A stretch of DNA of 64,000 bases, from positions 36,880 to 100,879 of the forward strand of contig CACWHK010000015.1 of assembly GCA_902760755.1 (NCBI GenBank). Direction: 5' to 3'. Under the pieces are notes generated by a model. That model was given only the letters and a program-made list of their open reading frames with translations, was not told where the DNA came from and ran no database searches. Origin of the DNA: an uncultured Lachnospiraceae bacterium (GTDB lineage: Bacteria; Bacillota; Clostridia; Lachnospirales; Lachnospiraceae). A program made the position numbers and the translations under genes. This document shows positions 45,452-53,389 of the stretch, piece after piece (the stretch's first letter is position 1; every line of letters begins with the position of its first letter).

Positions 45452-47305
45452 ATGGACGAGCAGAACATGAATCCGAATGCACAGAATTCGGGACAGGATC
45501 CGTATGCGGGCGGTGTCCCGACAAATGGAGCTCCCCAGGGAACACCGTTTACACAGGGACAGCAGAACCCTTATGCGAATCCCTATGGCGCACAGGGCAA
45601 CCCGTATGGCGCACGGCCGCAGGGCAACCCTTACGGCGCACAGGGCGGGCCTCAGGGCAACCCCTACGGCGCACAGCCTCAGGGCAACCCGTATGCCGGC
45701 GTAAATCCGTACGCGCAGGCGGGAACGAATCCGTATGCAGCACCCACCACCGGGACCGTTTTAAATGGTAACGCACCGGTAGCTCCGAAGCCGCCGAAGA
45801 AGAAAATGCCCGGTTGGGTGAAGGCTCTGATCTTCGGAGGAGTTGGTGCGGCTGCACTGGCAGTAGGTCTCTACTTCCTGTTCACGCTGGTGATCTTCCC
45901 TGCGAAGAAGACGGTAGACAAGGCACTGGAAAGTTCCTTTACCATGGAAGAGCTGGTGAAGACACCGCTCTGCGGGGAACTGGGTATGGATGCCCTTGCC
46001 GAAACCATCAAGCAGGCCGGCGGTGAAGTCTCCGTCAAGGTGGATATGGATTCCGCTGCGGGTAAGAGCCTGAAGGGTATCACCGTGGAATCGGATCTGG
46101 CCATCGACCGTGGCATGAAGCTGCTTTCCGGAGAAACCGTGATCACAAAGAAGGGTGAAACGGTTCTTGATGCAGAGATATTCGCGGATGAGACGAAGAC
46201 CTATGTTACCATCGAAGATATGATGAACGGATATCTGGCATTAAACAACCAGAACATCATTTCTTCTCTGGCAAAGTCCGGGCTTCTTTCCTCCAAGGAG
46301 GCCGAAGCCCTCGCCATGATGCCTGACATAAGCCTTAACTACTTCGGAGACGGACCGCTGATTTCCGGTCTGACCGAATCCATATTTAACTTCAGTGAGC
46401 TCTGGGATCAGGCAAAGGTAAGCCGTGCAGGCAAAGAATCCCTGATGGTCGACGGTGACAGCATCTCTGCCACCAAGTATGAGGTTACGATCCCGAAGGA
46501 AGCTCTTCAGGATATGCTTGCAAAGGCCATGGAACAGCTGGCGACTACTCTGCAGGGAGATCAGTATGCGGATCTGCTGTCACGTTACGGAATCACAGGC
46601 TCCCAGCTGCAGCAGGCCATCAGTACCTACGGCTCCATGGTCAAGAACATGATCACGGAAGACTTCGTATATTATCTCTATCTTTATGACGATAAGGTGG
46701 TTTCCTTCAAGGCAGAGGGAACCTTAAAGATCTCCGGCATCGGTATCAACTACAATGCGCAGGCGATCATCTACTCCGGTGCGGATAAGACGGTGTATTC
46801 CCTGAACGGATCCCTTGGTGTGATGGGACAGTCCATCGGGCTTAATGCAAGCTTTGTATCCAAGAAGGACGGGGCAAACTACAAAACGAGCATCACCGGA
46901 GATCTGACCATTCCGGGTCAGGACTCGATCGGTCTGGAGTACAGCCACACCTATGATCCTTCCACAAAGAAGATCACGGGAAGCGGTTCTGTTCGTGCAA
47001 AGGGTTCCACCATAGCCACGCTGTCTATCGACGGGCAGGTTTCCGAGCTTACCAGCGGGAAGTCGGTTACCATCGATCTTTCAGATGTCACTGTTCGTGC
47101 AGAGAATCAGGAAGTAAAGTTTGCAATGTCTGCTACCGTCAAGGCTCTGGATGCGGGTGCTACCGTTAAGGAGAAGGACAGCAGCAAGAAGGTTGTAAAT
47201 GTCTTCGAGGCAACAAGGGATGAGATCAAGGCCATAGTTGACCCGGAGAGTGAAGCATATAAGCAGTTTATGGAGCGGCTGAAACTCCTGACGGAGGAGG
47301 ATTAA
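45452..47305 (+). CDS. Membrane protein with repetitive N-terminal head, function unknown
   Basis: A 617-residue protein. The first 110 residues are low-complexity with NPYGAQ-like repeats and are rich in Gly, Gln, Pro, Asn, Tyr; then a Lys/Pro turn (PKPPKKKMPG) and one membrane segment near residues 125-150. The remaining 465 residues form an outer domain with repeated beta-type segments (DLAIDRGMKLLSGETVITKK, GSLGVMGQSIGLNASFVSKK). No enzymatic motif is seen. GAGGAGG sits six bases before the ATG at 45452. The head resembles the disordered tail of the membrane protein at 170. It is probably a surface protein. Confidence 0.75.
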   Translation: MDEQNMNPNAQNSGQDPYAGGVPTNGAPQGTPFTQGQQNPYANPYGAQGNPYGARPQGNPYGAQGGPQGNPYGAQPQGNPYAGVNPYAQAGTNPYAAPTTGTVLNGNAPVAPKPPKKKMPGWVKALIFGGVGAAALAVGLYFLFTLVIFPAKKTVDKALESSFTMEELVKTPLCGELGMDALAETIKQAGGEVSVKVDMDSAAGKSLKGITVESDLAIDRGMKLLSGETVITKKGETVLDAEIFADETKTYVTIEDMMNGYLALNNQNIISSLAKSGLLSSKEAEALAMMPDISLNYFGDGPLISGLTESIFNFSELWDQAKVSRAGKESLMVDGDSISATKYEVTIPKEALQDMLAKAMEQLATTLQGDQYADLLSRYGITGSQLQQAISTYGSMVKNMITEDFVYYLYLYDDKVVSFKAEGTLKISGIGINYNAQAIIYSGADKTVYSLNGSLGVMGQSIGLNASFVSKKDGANYKTSITGDLTIPGQDSIGLEYSHTYDPSTKKITGSGSVRAKGSTIATLSIDGQVSELTSGKSVTIDLSDVTVRAENQEVKFAMSATVKALDAGATVKEKDSSKKVVNVFEATRDEIKAIVDPESEAYKQFMERLKLLTEED

Positions 47306-47358
47306 ACAGCCGGTGAGTCGCCGGAGGGCGACAGGAACCAGTGAAGGCAGGTGATTTT

Positions 47359-48159
47359 ATGGGAGAAATCACGATCCGAGGTATCACATTGGGGGATGGG
47401 GTGCCGAAGATCTGTGTTCCCATCATCGGGAGGACAGATGAAGAGGTGCTCGCGCAGTCCGAAGCGATCGCAAGGGAAGCAGAGCGGCTGGAGGAAGCAG
47501 GGATCCGGAAGGCTCCCTGTGTGGATATCGTGGAGTTCCGGGCGGATTATTATGATAATATCTGCAACCAGACGATCCTGACGGAGCTTCTGCAAAAGCT
47601 TCGGGAGCAGCATCCGGACAGACTCCTGCTCTTTACCTTCCGTACGGAGGAAGAGGGCGGAGAGCTTCGGCATGACCGGGCCGGAAGCATGCTGGAGGAT
47701 ATCTACGCATGGGCTATGGTCAGCGGATATATCGATCTTCTGGATGTGGAGCTGCTTTCCGGAAACTATCGTGTGGTCCGTACGGCCACGAAGGCGAAGG
47801 ACCTGGGGATCGCCGTTGTGGTATCCTATCACAACTTCGAAGAAACACCGCATAACGGGACACTGGAGGAGCTTCTCTGGGATATGGAGCAGCTGGGCGG
47901 TGATATCCTGAAGATTGCGGCCACTCCGAAGAATCAGTTCGATGTGGACCGGGTTCTGGAGCTGACGGAGCAGATCCGGAAGGGTAAGACCCGGCAGGAG
48001 ATCACGAAGCCTGTAGTTCTGATTTCCATGACGAAGCTGGGTGAGCGGAGCCGGACAGAGGGTGCGAAGCTGGGAAGTGCATTTACCTTCGGGTGTGTGG
48101 GGTCATCCTCCGCACCGGGGCAGATCCCGTTGGAGGACCTGGCAAGGGCCTTGGAGTAG
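47359..48159 (+). CDS. aroD: 3-dehydroquinate dehydratase, type I
   Basis: Shikimate-pathway enzyme that dehydrates 3-dehydroquinate through a Schiff base, 266 residues. IVEFRADYYD holds the substrate-binding Glu/Arg, VVSYHNFEETP the catalytic His, and ILKIAATPK the Schiff-base Lys. GSAFTFGCVGSSSAPGQI is the C-terminal substrate loop. The start at 47359 follows AGGTGAT. It is 53 bases after the preceding gene; a small TCGCC-GGAG-GGCGA hairpin lies between them. No other aro genes are nearby. Confidence 0.95.
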   Translation: MGEITIRGITLGDGVPKICVPIIGRTDEEVLAQSEAIAREAERLEEAGIRKAPCVDIVEFRADYYDNICNQTILTELLQKLREQHPDRLLLFTFRTEEEGGELRHDRAGSMLEDIYAWAMVSGYIDLLDVELLSGNYRVVRTATKAKDLGIAVVVSYHNFEETPHNGTLEELLWDMEQLGGDILKIAATPKNQFDVDRVLELTEQIRKGKTRQEITKPVVLISMTKLGERSRTEGAKLGSAFTFGCVGSSSAPGQIPLEDLARALE

Positions 48160-48180
48160 ATTCAGAATTAGAGAACAACA

Positions 48181-48227
48181 AAAGAGCGTATACGATCCCA
48201 CGGAAATGTGATCGTATACGCTCTTTT
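48181..48227. terminator. Bidirectional terminator between aroD and the oxidoreductase
   Basis: AAAGAGCGTATACGATC and its complement form a perfect 17-bp stem; T runs follow on both strands. Confidence 0.9.
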
Positions 48228-48237
48228 CAGGGCATAA

Positions 48238-48266
48238 GATTCTTCGCCCTGCGGGCTCAGAATGAC
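48238..48266. repeat. Intergenic hairpin repeat, family 1 (single unit)
   Basis: GATTCTTCG-CCCTGCGGG-CTCAGAATGACA, the reverse complement of the consensus unit. It lies just downstream of a bidirectional terminator, before the end of the reverse-strand oxidoreductase gene. Confidence 0.75.
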
Positions 48267-48273
48267 ACACGAA

Positions 48274-49317
48274 CTATGACTCCGGCCCGGCGTCCTTCTT
48301 TGCGGGAGCTGCGTTCGTCTCCTCCGGCTTTGGTTCCTCCGGAAGGGGATAGGCGATCTTCCAGGTCTTACGCAGCGTATCCATGAACTGGAGCATGTGC
48401 AGGGTCTCCATATGTGTGATCTCCTCCGGCTCCGGCTTGCCCATGATGATGGCATTTCTGGCTGCCAGGAATTCGTACTCGTAGCCGCTGATCTGGTTCT
48501 CCGGAGGCATGGTCTCCTCCAGGATCTCCCCGTTCTCACCGTAGATCCGCATGCGGGTCGGAAGGTTTGTGCCCTCGATCTCGATCCGTCCGCGGGTTCC
48601 GTAGAAGACGGCACGGTTATCCAGCTCAAACATCATGGAGGTGAAGACGCTTGCCATCTGTCCCGTGGGGAAGTTCATCTGGATGGTGTCGATGGCATCC
48701 ACGTTGCTGGACAGGCGGTTAGTGGAGGATGCGCAGGCTGCGGGAACCTGTCCCATGGCCAGGAAGATCAGGGACAGCGGATAGATGCCCAGATCCAGAA
48801 GGGCACCGCCGGCCAGCTCCGGACGGAGCAGACGCGGCTTATCCGTCAGCTTGTAGCCGAGAGTCGCTGTAGCATAGCGGAGATCTCCGATCACCTTCTT
48901 ATCGATCACTTCCTTGAAATGTCTGGTCAGGGGCATGTAGCGTGTCCAGAGAGCCTCTCCGCAGAAGAGGTTCTGCTGACGCGCGAAGGCCATGACGGTC
49001 TGTGCGGTCTTTGCGTTGTAGGAAAGGGGCTTCTCTACCAGAACCGGCTTCCCTGCCTTCAGGGCCTCGATGGCCATGAAGGGATGTGCCGCATGGACGG
49101 ATGCGATGTATACCAGCTCGATCTCCGGGTCTGCCAGAAGGTCTGCGTAGTGACCGTAGGCCTTTTCGATCCCGTACTTTGCTGCGAACTCATCTGCCCG
49201 TGCCTGGTCTCTGGAACCGACGGCAGCGATCTTGAAGCCGTCCAGCTTCTCTATGGTTTCGGCGATCTTGCCACCGATATGGCCGACGCCGAGGATTCCG
49301 ATCTTAAAATCTTCCAT
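48274..49317 (-). CDS. Gfo/Idh/MocA-family oxidoreductase
   Basis: NAD(P)-dependent sugar or polyol dehydrogenase, 347 residues. KIGILGVGHIGGKIAETI is the Rossmann dinucleotide loop, VLVEKPLSYNAKTA carries the conserved EKP, and the C-terminal alpha/beta domain follows (GDLRYATATLGYKL, GGALLDLGIYPLSL). A short Pro/Glu-rich tail ends the protein. AAGGAG lies seven bases before the start at 49317. It is a single-gene reverse transcript with its own promoter. The substrate is unknown. Confidence 0.9.
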   Translation of the reverse strand: MEDFKIGILGVGHIGGKIAETIEKLDGFKIAAVGSRDQARADEFAAKYGIEKAYGHYADLLADPEIELVYIASVHAAHPFMAIEALKAGKPVLVEKPLSYNAKTAQTVMAFARQQNLFCGEALWTRYMPLTRHFKEVIDKKVIGDLRYATATLGYKLTDKPRLLRPELAGGALLDLGIYPLSLIFLAMGQVPAACASSTNRLSSNVDAIDTIQMNFPTGQMASVFTSMMFELDNRAVFYGTRGRIEIEGTNLPTRMRIYGENGEILEETMPPENQISGYEYEFLAARNAIIMGKPEPEEITHMETLHMLQFMDTLRKTWKIAYPLPEEPKPEETNAAPAKKDAGPES

Positions 49318-49377
49318 TCCGTTTCTCCTTAATTCGTTCATTTGACATACCGAAGCCGGTACATCAGTAATATCTAG

Positions 49378-49406
49378 ATTATACGTGACTTTGCACGGTT
49401 TGTAAA
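49378..49406 (-). promoter_or_regulatory. Promoter of the oxidoreductase gene
   Basis: Reverse-strand TTTACA (49406-49401) and TATAAT (49383-49378), 17 bases apart. Confidence 0.75.
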
Positions 49407-49452
49407 CCCACTTGGCATTTCGTGACCGGTGCGAATATGAACGAAAATTTGC

Positions 49453-49481
49453 TTGCTATCCCCTCCCTTAAAAGGTATGAT
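49453..49481 (+). promoter_or_regulatory. Promoter of the ABC exporter operon
   Basis: TTGCTA (49453-49458) and TATGAT (49476-49481), 17 bases apart, 60 bases before the first exporter gene. Confidence 0.65.
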
Positions 49482-49543
49482 AGAAAGTGGTCTTTTATGC
49501 CCCTGCGGGCTGGACCGACATTTACGGACAAGAGGTTTTTACC

Positions 49544-51301
49544 ATGATCAAGAGACTCTTCAAAGAGGTGGGGGAGTTTAAGAAGGATTCCATCCTTACC
49601 CCCTGCTTTATGATCCTGGAGGTTATCTTCGATGTGCTGATCCCCATGTATATGGGAAAGCTGATCGATCTTTCCGAGGGAGAAGACGTGAATATGGGAC
49701 GGATCCTGCTGTACGGCGGGCTGATGCTGCTGATGGCCGGCGGTGCGCTCTGGGCAGGGATCATGGGAGGCAAGTACGGTGCAAGGGCTTCGGCCGGGTT
49801 TGCCCGCAATCTGCGCCGTTCCATGTACCGGAACGTCCAGAAGTATTCCTTTGCAAATATTGACAAGTTTTCCACATCCAGTCTGGTAACACGTCTTACC
49901 ACGGATGTTACAAATGTACAGAATGCCTATCAGATGCTGCTCCGCATGGCAACCCGTGCGCCGTCGAATCTGATCATCAGTATGACCGTTGCCTTCACCA
50001 TCAGTGCGAAGGTGGCCTTCGTGTATCTTGGGGCCGTGATCTTCCTGATCCTCATGGCATGTCTGATCATCCCGAAGGTAACGAAGATCTTCAGCCAGGC
50101 ATTTCCGAAGTACGACAAGATGAACGAGAGTGTGCAGGAGAATATCACCGGCATCCGCGTGGTGAAGGGCTTTGTACGTGAGGAGCATGAGAAGGAGAAG
50201 TTCAAGACCACCAGCGGCATGATCTACAAGATCTTTGCGAAGGCGGAGAAGCTGATGGCAACCATCGCCCCGCTCATGCAGTCCACGGTGTACTTCTGTA
50301 TCCTGATGGTCAGCTGGGTAGGTGCGAAGATTATCGTAAATACCGGTGAGACAGAGCTTACCACCGGCAATCTGACCCAGCTTCTTACCTACTGCATGCA
50401 GATCCTGATGAGCCTGATGATGCTTTCCATGGTGGTGGTTATGATCACCATGTCCGTACCCAGTGCTAAGCGTATCTACGAGGTTTTGAAGGAGGAGAGC
50501 GCCCTGAAGAATCCGGAGGATCCGCTGATGGAGGTTCCGGACGGAAGCATCCGCTTCGAGGATGTGGATTTTAAGTACAATGACACGGCAGAGGAGCCGG
50601 TACTTAAGGATGTGACTCTGGAGATTCGGTCCGGTGAGACCATCGGGATCATTGGCGGTACCGGAAGCTCCAAGACCAGTCTTGTGAACCTGATCAGCCG
50701 TCTCTATGACGTCAGCCAGGGATCCGTCATCGTGGGCGGAAATGATGTGCGTGCCTACGACCTTACGGTCCTCCGTGACCAGGTGGCAGTGGTGCTGCAG
50801 AAAAATGTTCTTTTCTCCGGAACCATTCTGGAGAATCTTCGCTGGGGCAACCCGAAGGCAACTCTGGAGGAGTGCCGGGAGGCCTGTGCCTTAGCCTGTG
50901 CAGATGAGTTTATCGAGAGCTTCCCTGACAAGTATGATACGAAGCTGGAGCAGGGAGCTTCCAACCTGTCCGGCGGACAGAGACAACGGATCTGTATCGC
51001 CCGGGCTCTCTTAAAGCGCCCGAAGGTACTGATCCTGGATGACAGCACCAGTGCCGTGGATACCACCACGGATGCAAAGATCCGGAAGGGCTTTCGGGAG
51101 TTTATCCCCGAGACCACGAAGCTGATCATAGCCCAGAGAATCTCCAGTGTGATGGATGCGGACCGGATCCTGGTTCTGGAGAACGGACGTGTCAGCGGGT
51201 TCGGAACCCACGCAGAGCTTCTTGAAACGAATGAGATCTATCGCGAGGTTTATGAGTCGCAGCAGGGCGGCAGCAAAGACTTTGACAGGGAGGCGCCATG
51301 A
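49544..51301 (+). CDS. ABC exporter half-transporter 1 (degenerate site)
   Basis: Half-transporter of the type IV exporter fold: six membrane segments in residues 1-320, then an ATPase domain. Walker A reads IGGTGSSKTSLV, with Ser where Gly precedes Lys. The signature is LSGGQRQRICIARALL and Walker B is LILDDSTSAVD, where Asp replaces the catalytic Glu. This subunit therefore carries the degenerate half of an asymmetric heterodimer. The start at 49544 follows GAGGT. A 30-codon frame bridges it to the partner gene. Substrate unknown; relatives export drugs, lipids or peptides. Confidence 0.92.
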   Translation: MIKRLFKEVGEFKKDSILTPCFMILEVIFDVLIPMYMGKLIDLSEGEDVNMGRILLYGGLMLLMAGGALWAGIMGGKYGARASAGFARNLRRSMYRNVQKYSFANIDKFSTSSLVTRLTTDVTNVQNAYQMLLRMATRAPSNLIISMTVAFTISAKVAFVYLGAVIFLILMACLIIPKVTKIFSQAFPKYDKMNESVQENITGIRVVKGFVREEHEKEKFKTTSGMIYKIFAKAEKLMATIAPLMQSTVYFCILMVSWVGAKIIVNTGETELTTGNLTQLLTYCMQILMSLMMLSMVVVMITMSVPSAKRIYEVLKEESALKNPEDPLMEVPDGSIRFEDVDFKYNDTAEEPVLKDVTLEIRSGETIGIIGGTGSSKTSLVNLISRLYDVSQGSVIVGGNDVRAYDLTVLRDQVAVVLQKNVLFSGTILENLRWGNPKATLEECREACALACADEFIESFPDKYDTKLEQGASNLSGGQRQRICIARALLKRPKVLILDDSTSAVDTTTDAKIRKGFREFIPETTKLIIAQRISSVMDADRILVLENGRVSGFGTHAELLETNEIYREVYESQQGGSKDFDREAP

Positions 51302-51390
51302 CGAAGTCATACTATGAATTGCGCCGACCGACGCGCCGCCGAGCGGCAGCGAGGGGGCATTACATTGACCAGGCTGGAGGTGTTGGCTGA
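51298..51390 (+). CDS. Possible 30-residue bridging ORF
   Basis: A frame that overlaps the stop of the first exporter gene (ATGA) and the start of the second (TGATG) reads MTKSYYELRRPTRRRAAARG and on to 30 residues. It contains the family 3 repeat. It could couple translation of the two subunits across the inserted repeat, or be the remainder of an older tail. No known relative. Confidence 0.35.
   Translation: MTKSYYELRRPTRRRAAARGHYIDQAGGVG
51327..51359. repeat. Intergenic hairpin repeat, family 3
   Basis: ACCGACGCG, a CCGC-CGA-GCGG hairpin, then AGCGAGGGGGCA; the same length (33 bases) and arms as the copy at 18328. Confidence 0.6.
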
Positions 51391-53321
51391 TGGCAGGACC
51401 AAACAAGAGAGTACCGCGCGGCATGAAACCCACCGTCAAGAATCCGGGCAAGATCCTGAAGCGACTGATGGGCTATGTCTTCCGCTTTTACAAAGTTCCC
51501 ATGATCACCGTATTCGTCTGCATCATTATCAGTGTGCTGGCGAATCTGCAGGGTACCATGTTCCTGCAGGTGCTGATCGACGATTATATCAAACCCATGC
51601 TGGAAAACAGCAGTACGGACTTTGAGCCCCTCATGTGGGCAATCCTTAGGACTGCCGGCTATTACGCCATCGGTATCGCGGCAACCTATGCCCAGAACCG
51701 GATCATGGTAAATGTTACCCAGGGCACCCTCCGGCGTCTTCGGGATGATATGTTCAACCACATGGAAGCCCTTCCCATCCGGTACTTCGATTCCAACACC
51801 CGCGGGGATATCATGTCCATGTACACAAATGATATCGACACCCTGCGGCAGATGATCAGCCAGAGTATCCCGCAGCTTTTCGATGCGTCCATCACCATCG
51901 TGGGCGTGATCGTCTGCATGATCATCCTGAATATACCGCTGACGGTTGTTACATTTATCATGCTGGCTGTCATGCTCTTTGCCACCAAGGGTATCACAAA
52001 GAAGAGCGGCAGCTACTTCATGGCGCAGCAAAAGGACGTGGGTATCCTGAACGGCTTTATCGAGGAGCGGATGACCGGACAGAAGGTGGTTAAGGTCTTC
52101 AATCATGAGACCGAGTGTATCGAGGAGTTTGACCAGCTGAACGATCAGCTCTTTGACAGTGCCTACAATGCAAATAAATATGCAAATATCCTGATGCCTG
52201 CCATGGCGCAGATCGGGAACTTAAGCTACGTACTCTGTGCGGTGATCGGAGCAGTCCTGATCATGACGGGCTTCGGCATTCAGGGTGCCGCATTTGAGGG
52301 CGTGGCTCCGCTGACCATCGGAGGGCTTTTCTCCTTCCTGCAGCTGAATAAGCGGTTCAACATGCCCATCAATCAGGTGAGCATGCAGCTGAACTCCATC
52401 ATCATGGCCATGGCCGGAGCAGACCGCGTCTTCCGCCTGCTGGATGAGAAGCCGGAGGAGGATAACGGCTATGTTATGCTGGTAAATGCGAAGGAGCAGC
52501 CGGACGGAACCCTTACCGAGAGTGAGGAACGGACGGGTCTTTGGGCATGGAAGCATCAGCATCAGGAGACCGGAGAGATCGAGTACAAGCGTCTGGAGGG
52601 AGCTATCGTTCTGGATGACGTGGACTTCGGTTATGTGCCGGATAAGATGGTGCTTCATAATGTTACCCTGGATGCGAAGCCGGGACAGAAGATCGCCTTC
52701 GTCGGCTCTACCGGAGCAGGCAAGACCACCATCACGAACCTGATCAACCGATTCTACGATATACAGGACGGGAAGATCCGGTTTGACGGAATCAACGTGA
52801 ATAAGATCCGGAAGGGAGATCTCAGGAGATCCCTGGGACTGGTACTGCAGGATACCCACCTCTTCACCGCAACAGTGATGGAGAATATCCGGTACGGACG
52901 TCTGGATGCCACGGACGAAGAGTGTATCGAGGCGGCAAAGCTTGCAAATGCAGATGTCTTCATCCGTCAGCTTCCGGAGGGCTATGATACGGTCCTTACG
53001 GCAGACGGAGGAAATCTATCCCAGGGGCAGCGGCAGCTGCTTGCCATCGCCCGGGCAGCCGTGGCGGATCCGCCGGCACTGATCCTGGATGAGGCAACCT
53101 CCTCCATCGATACCCGTACGGAGAAGATCGTACAGGAGGGCATGGACCGGCTGATGGCAGGACGGACGACATTTGTGATCGCACACCGTCTTTCCACCGT
53201 ACGAAACAGCGACTGTATCCTGGTTCTGGAGAAGGGACGCGTGGTGGAACGAGGAAACCACGAGGAGCTTCTGGCTGAGAAGGGACGGTACTATAACCTG
53301 TACACAGGCATGACGGCGTGA
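51390..53321 (+). CDS. ABC exporter half-transporter 2
   Basis: Partner half-transporter, 643 residues: six membrane segments, then an ATPase domain. Walker A is VGSTGAGKTTITN, signature LSQGQRQLLAIARA and Walker B LILDEATSSIDTRT with the catalytic Glu intact. The LSQGQ signature and intact Glu complement the degenerate site of the partner, as in heterodimeric exporters. Residues about 355-395 form an extra stretch before the ATPase domain. It overlaps the bridging ORF at its ATG. Confidence 0.93.
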   Translation: MAGPNKRVPRGMKPTVKNPGKILKRLMGYVFRFYKVPMITVFVCIIISVLANLQGTMFLQVLIDDYIKPMLENSSTDFEPLMWAILRTAGYYAIGIAATYAQNRIMVNVTQGTLRRLRDDMFNHMEALPIRYFDSNTRGDIMSMYTNDIDTLRQMISQSIPQLFDASITIVGVIVCMIILNIPLTVVTFIMLAVMLFATKGITKKSGSYFMAQQKDVGILNGFIEERMTGQKVVKVFNHETECIEEFDQLNDQLFDSAYNANKYANILMPAMAQIGNLSYVLCAVIGAVLIMTGFGIQGAAFEGVAPLTIGGLFSFLQLNKRFNMPINQVSMQLNSIIMAMAGADRVFRLLDEKPEEDNGYVMLVNAKEQPDGTLTESEERTGLWAWKHQHQETGEIEYKRLEGAIVLDDVDFGYVPDKMVLHNVTLDAKPGQKIAFVGSTGAGKTTITNLINRFYDIQDGKIRFDGINVNKIRKGDLRRSLGLVLQDTHLFTATVMENIRYGRLDATDEECIEAAKLANADVFIRQLPEGYDTVLTADGGNLSQGQRQLLAIARAAVADPPALILDEATSSIDTRTEKIVQEGMDRLMAGRTTFVIAHRLSTVRNSDCILVLEKGRVVERGNHEELLAEKGRYYNLYTGMTA

Positions 53322-53354
53322 TGTCATTCTGAGGAGCGTAAGCGACGAAAAATC
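53322..53354. repeat. Intergenic hairpin repeat, family 1 (single unit)
   Basis: TGTCATTCTGAG, a GAGCG-TAA-GCGAC-like stem, then CGAAAAATC. It follows the exporter stop codon directly. Confidence 0.65.
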
Positions 53355-53389
53355 TTATGGCCGGGAACAGAGAATCACAGGAAAAAAAC

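Noticed and set aside
45550-45740. NPYGAQ-encoding repeats as a mobile or regulatory repeat
   Set aside because: They are in frame inside a coding region with a clear ribosome binding site and form the low-complexity head of a protein.
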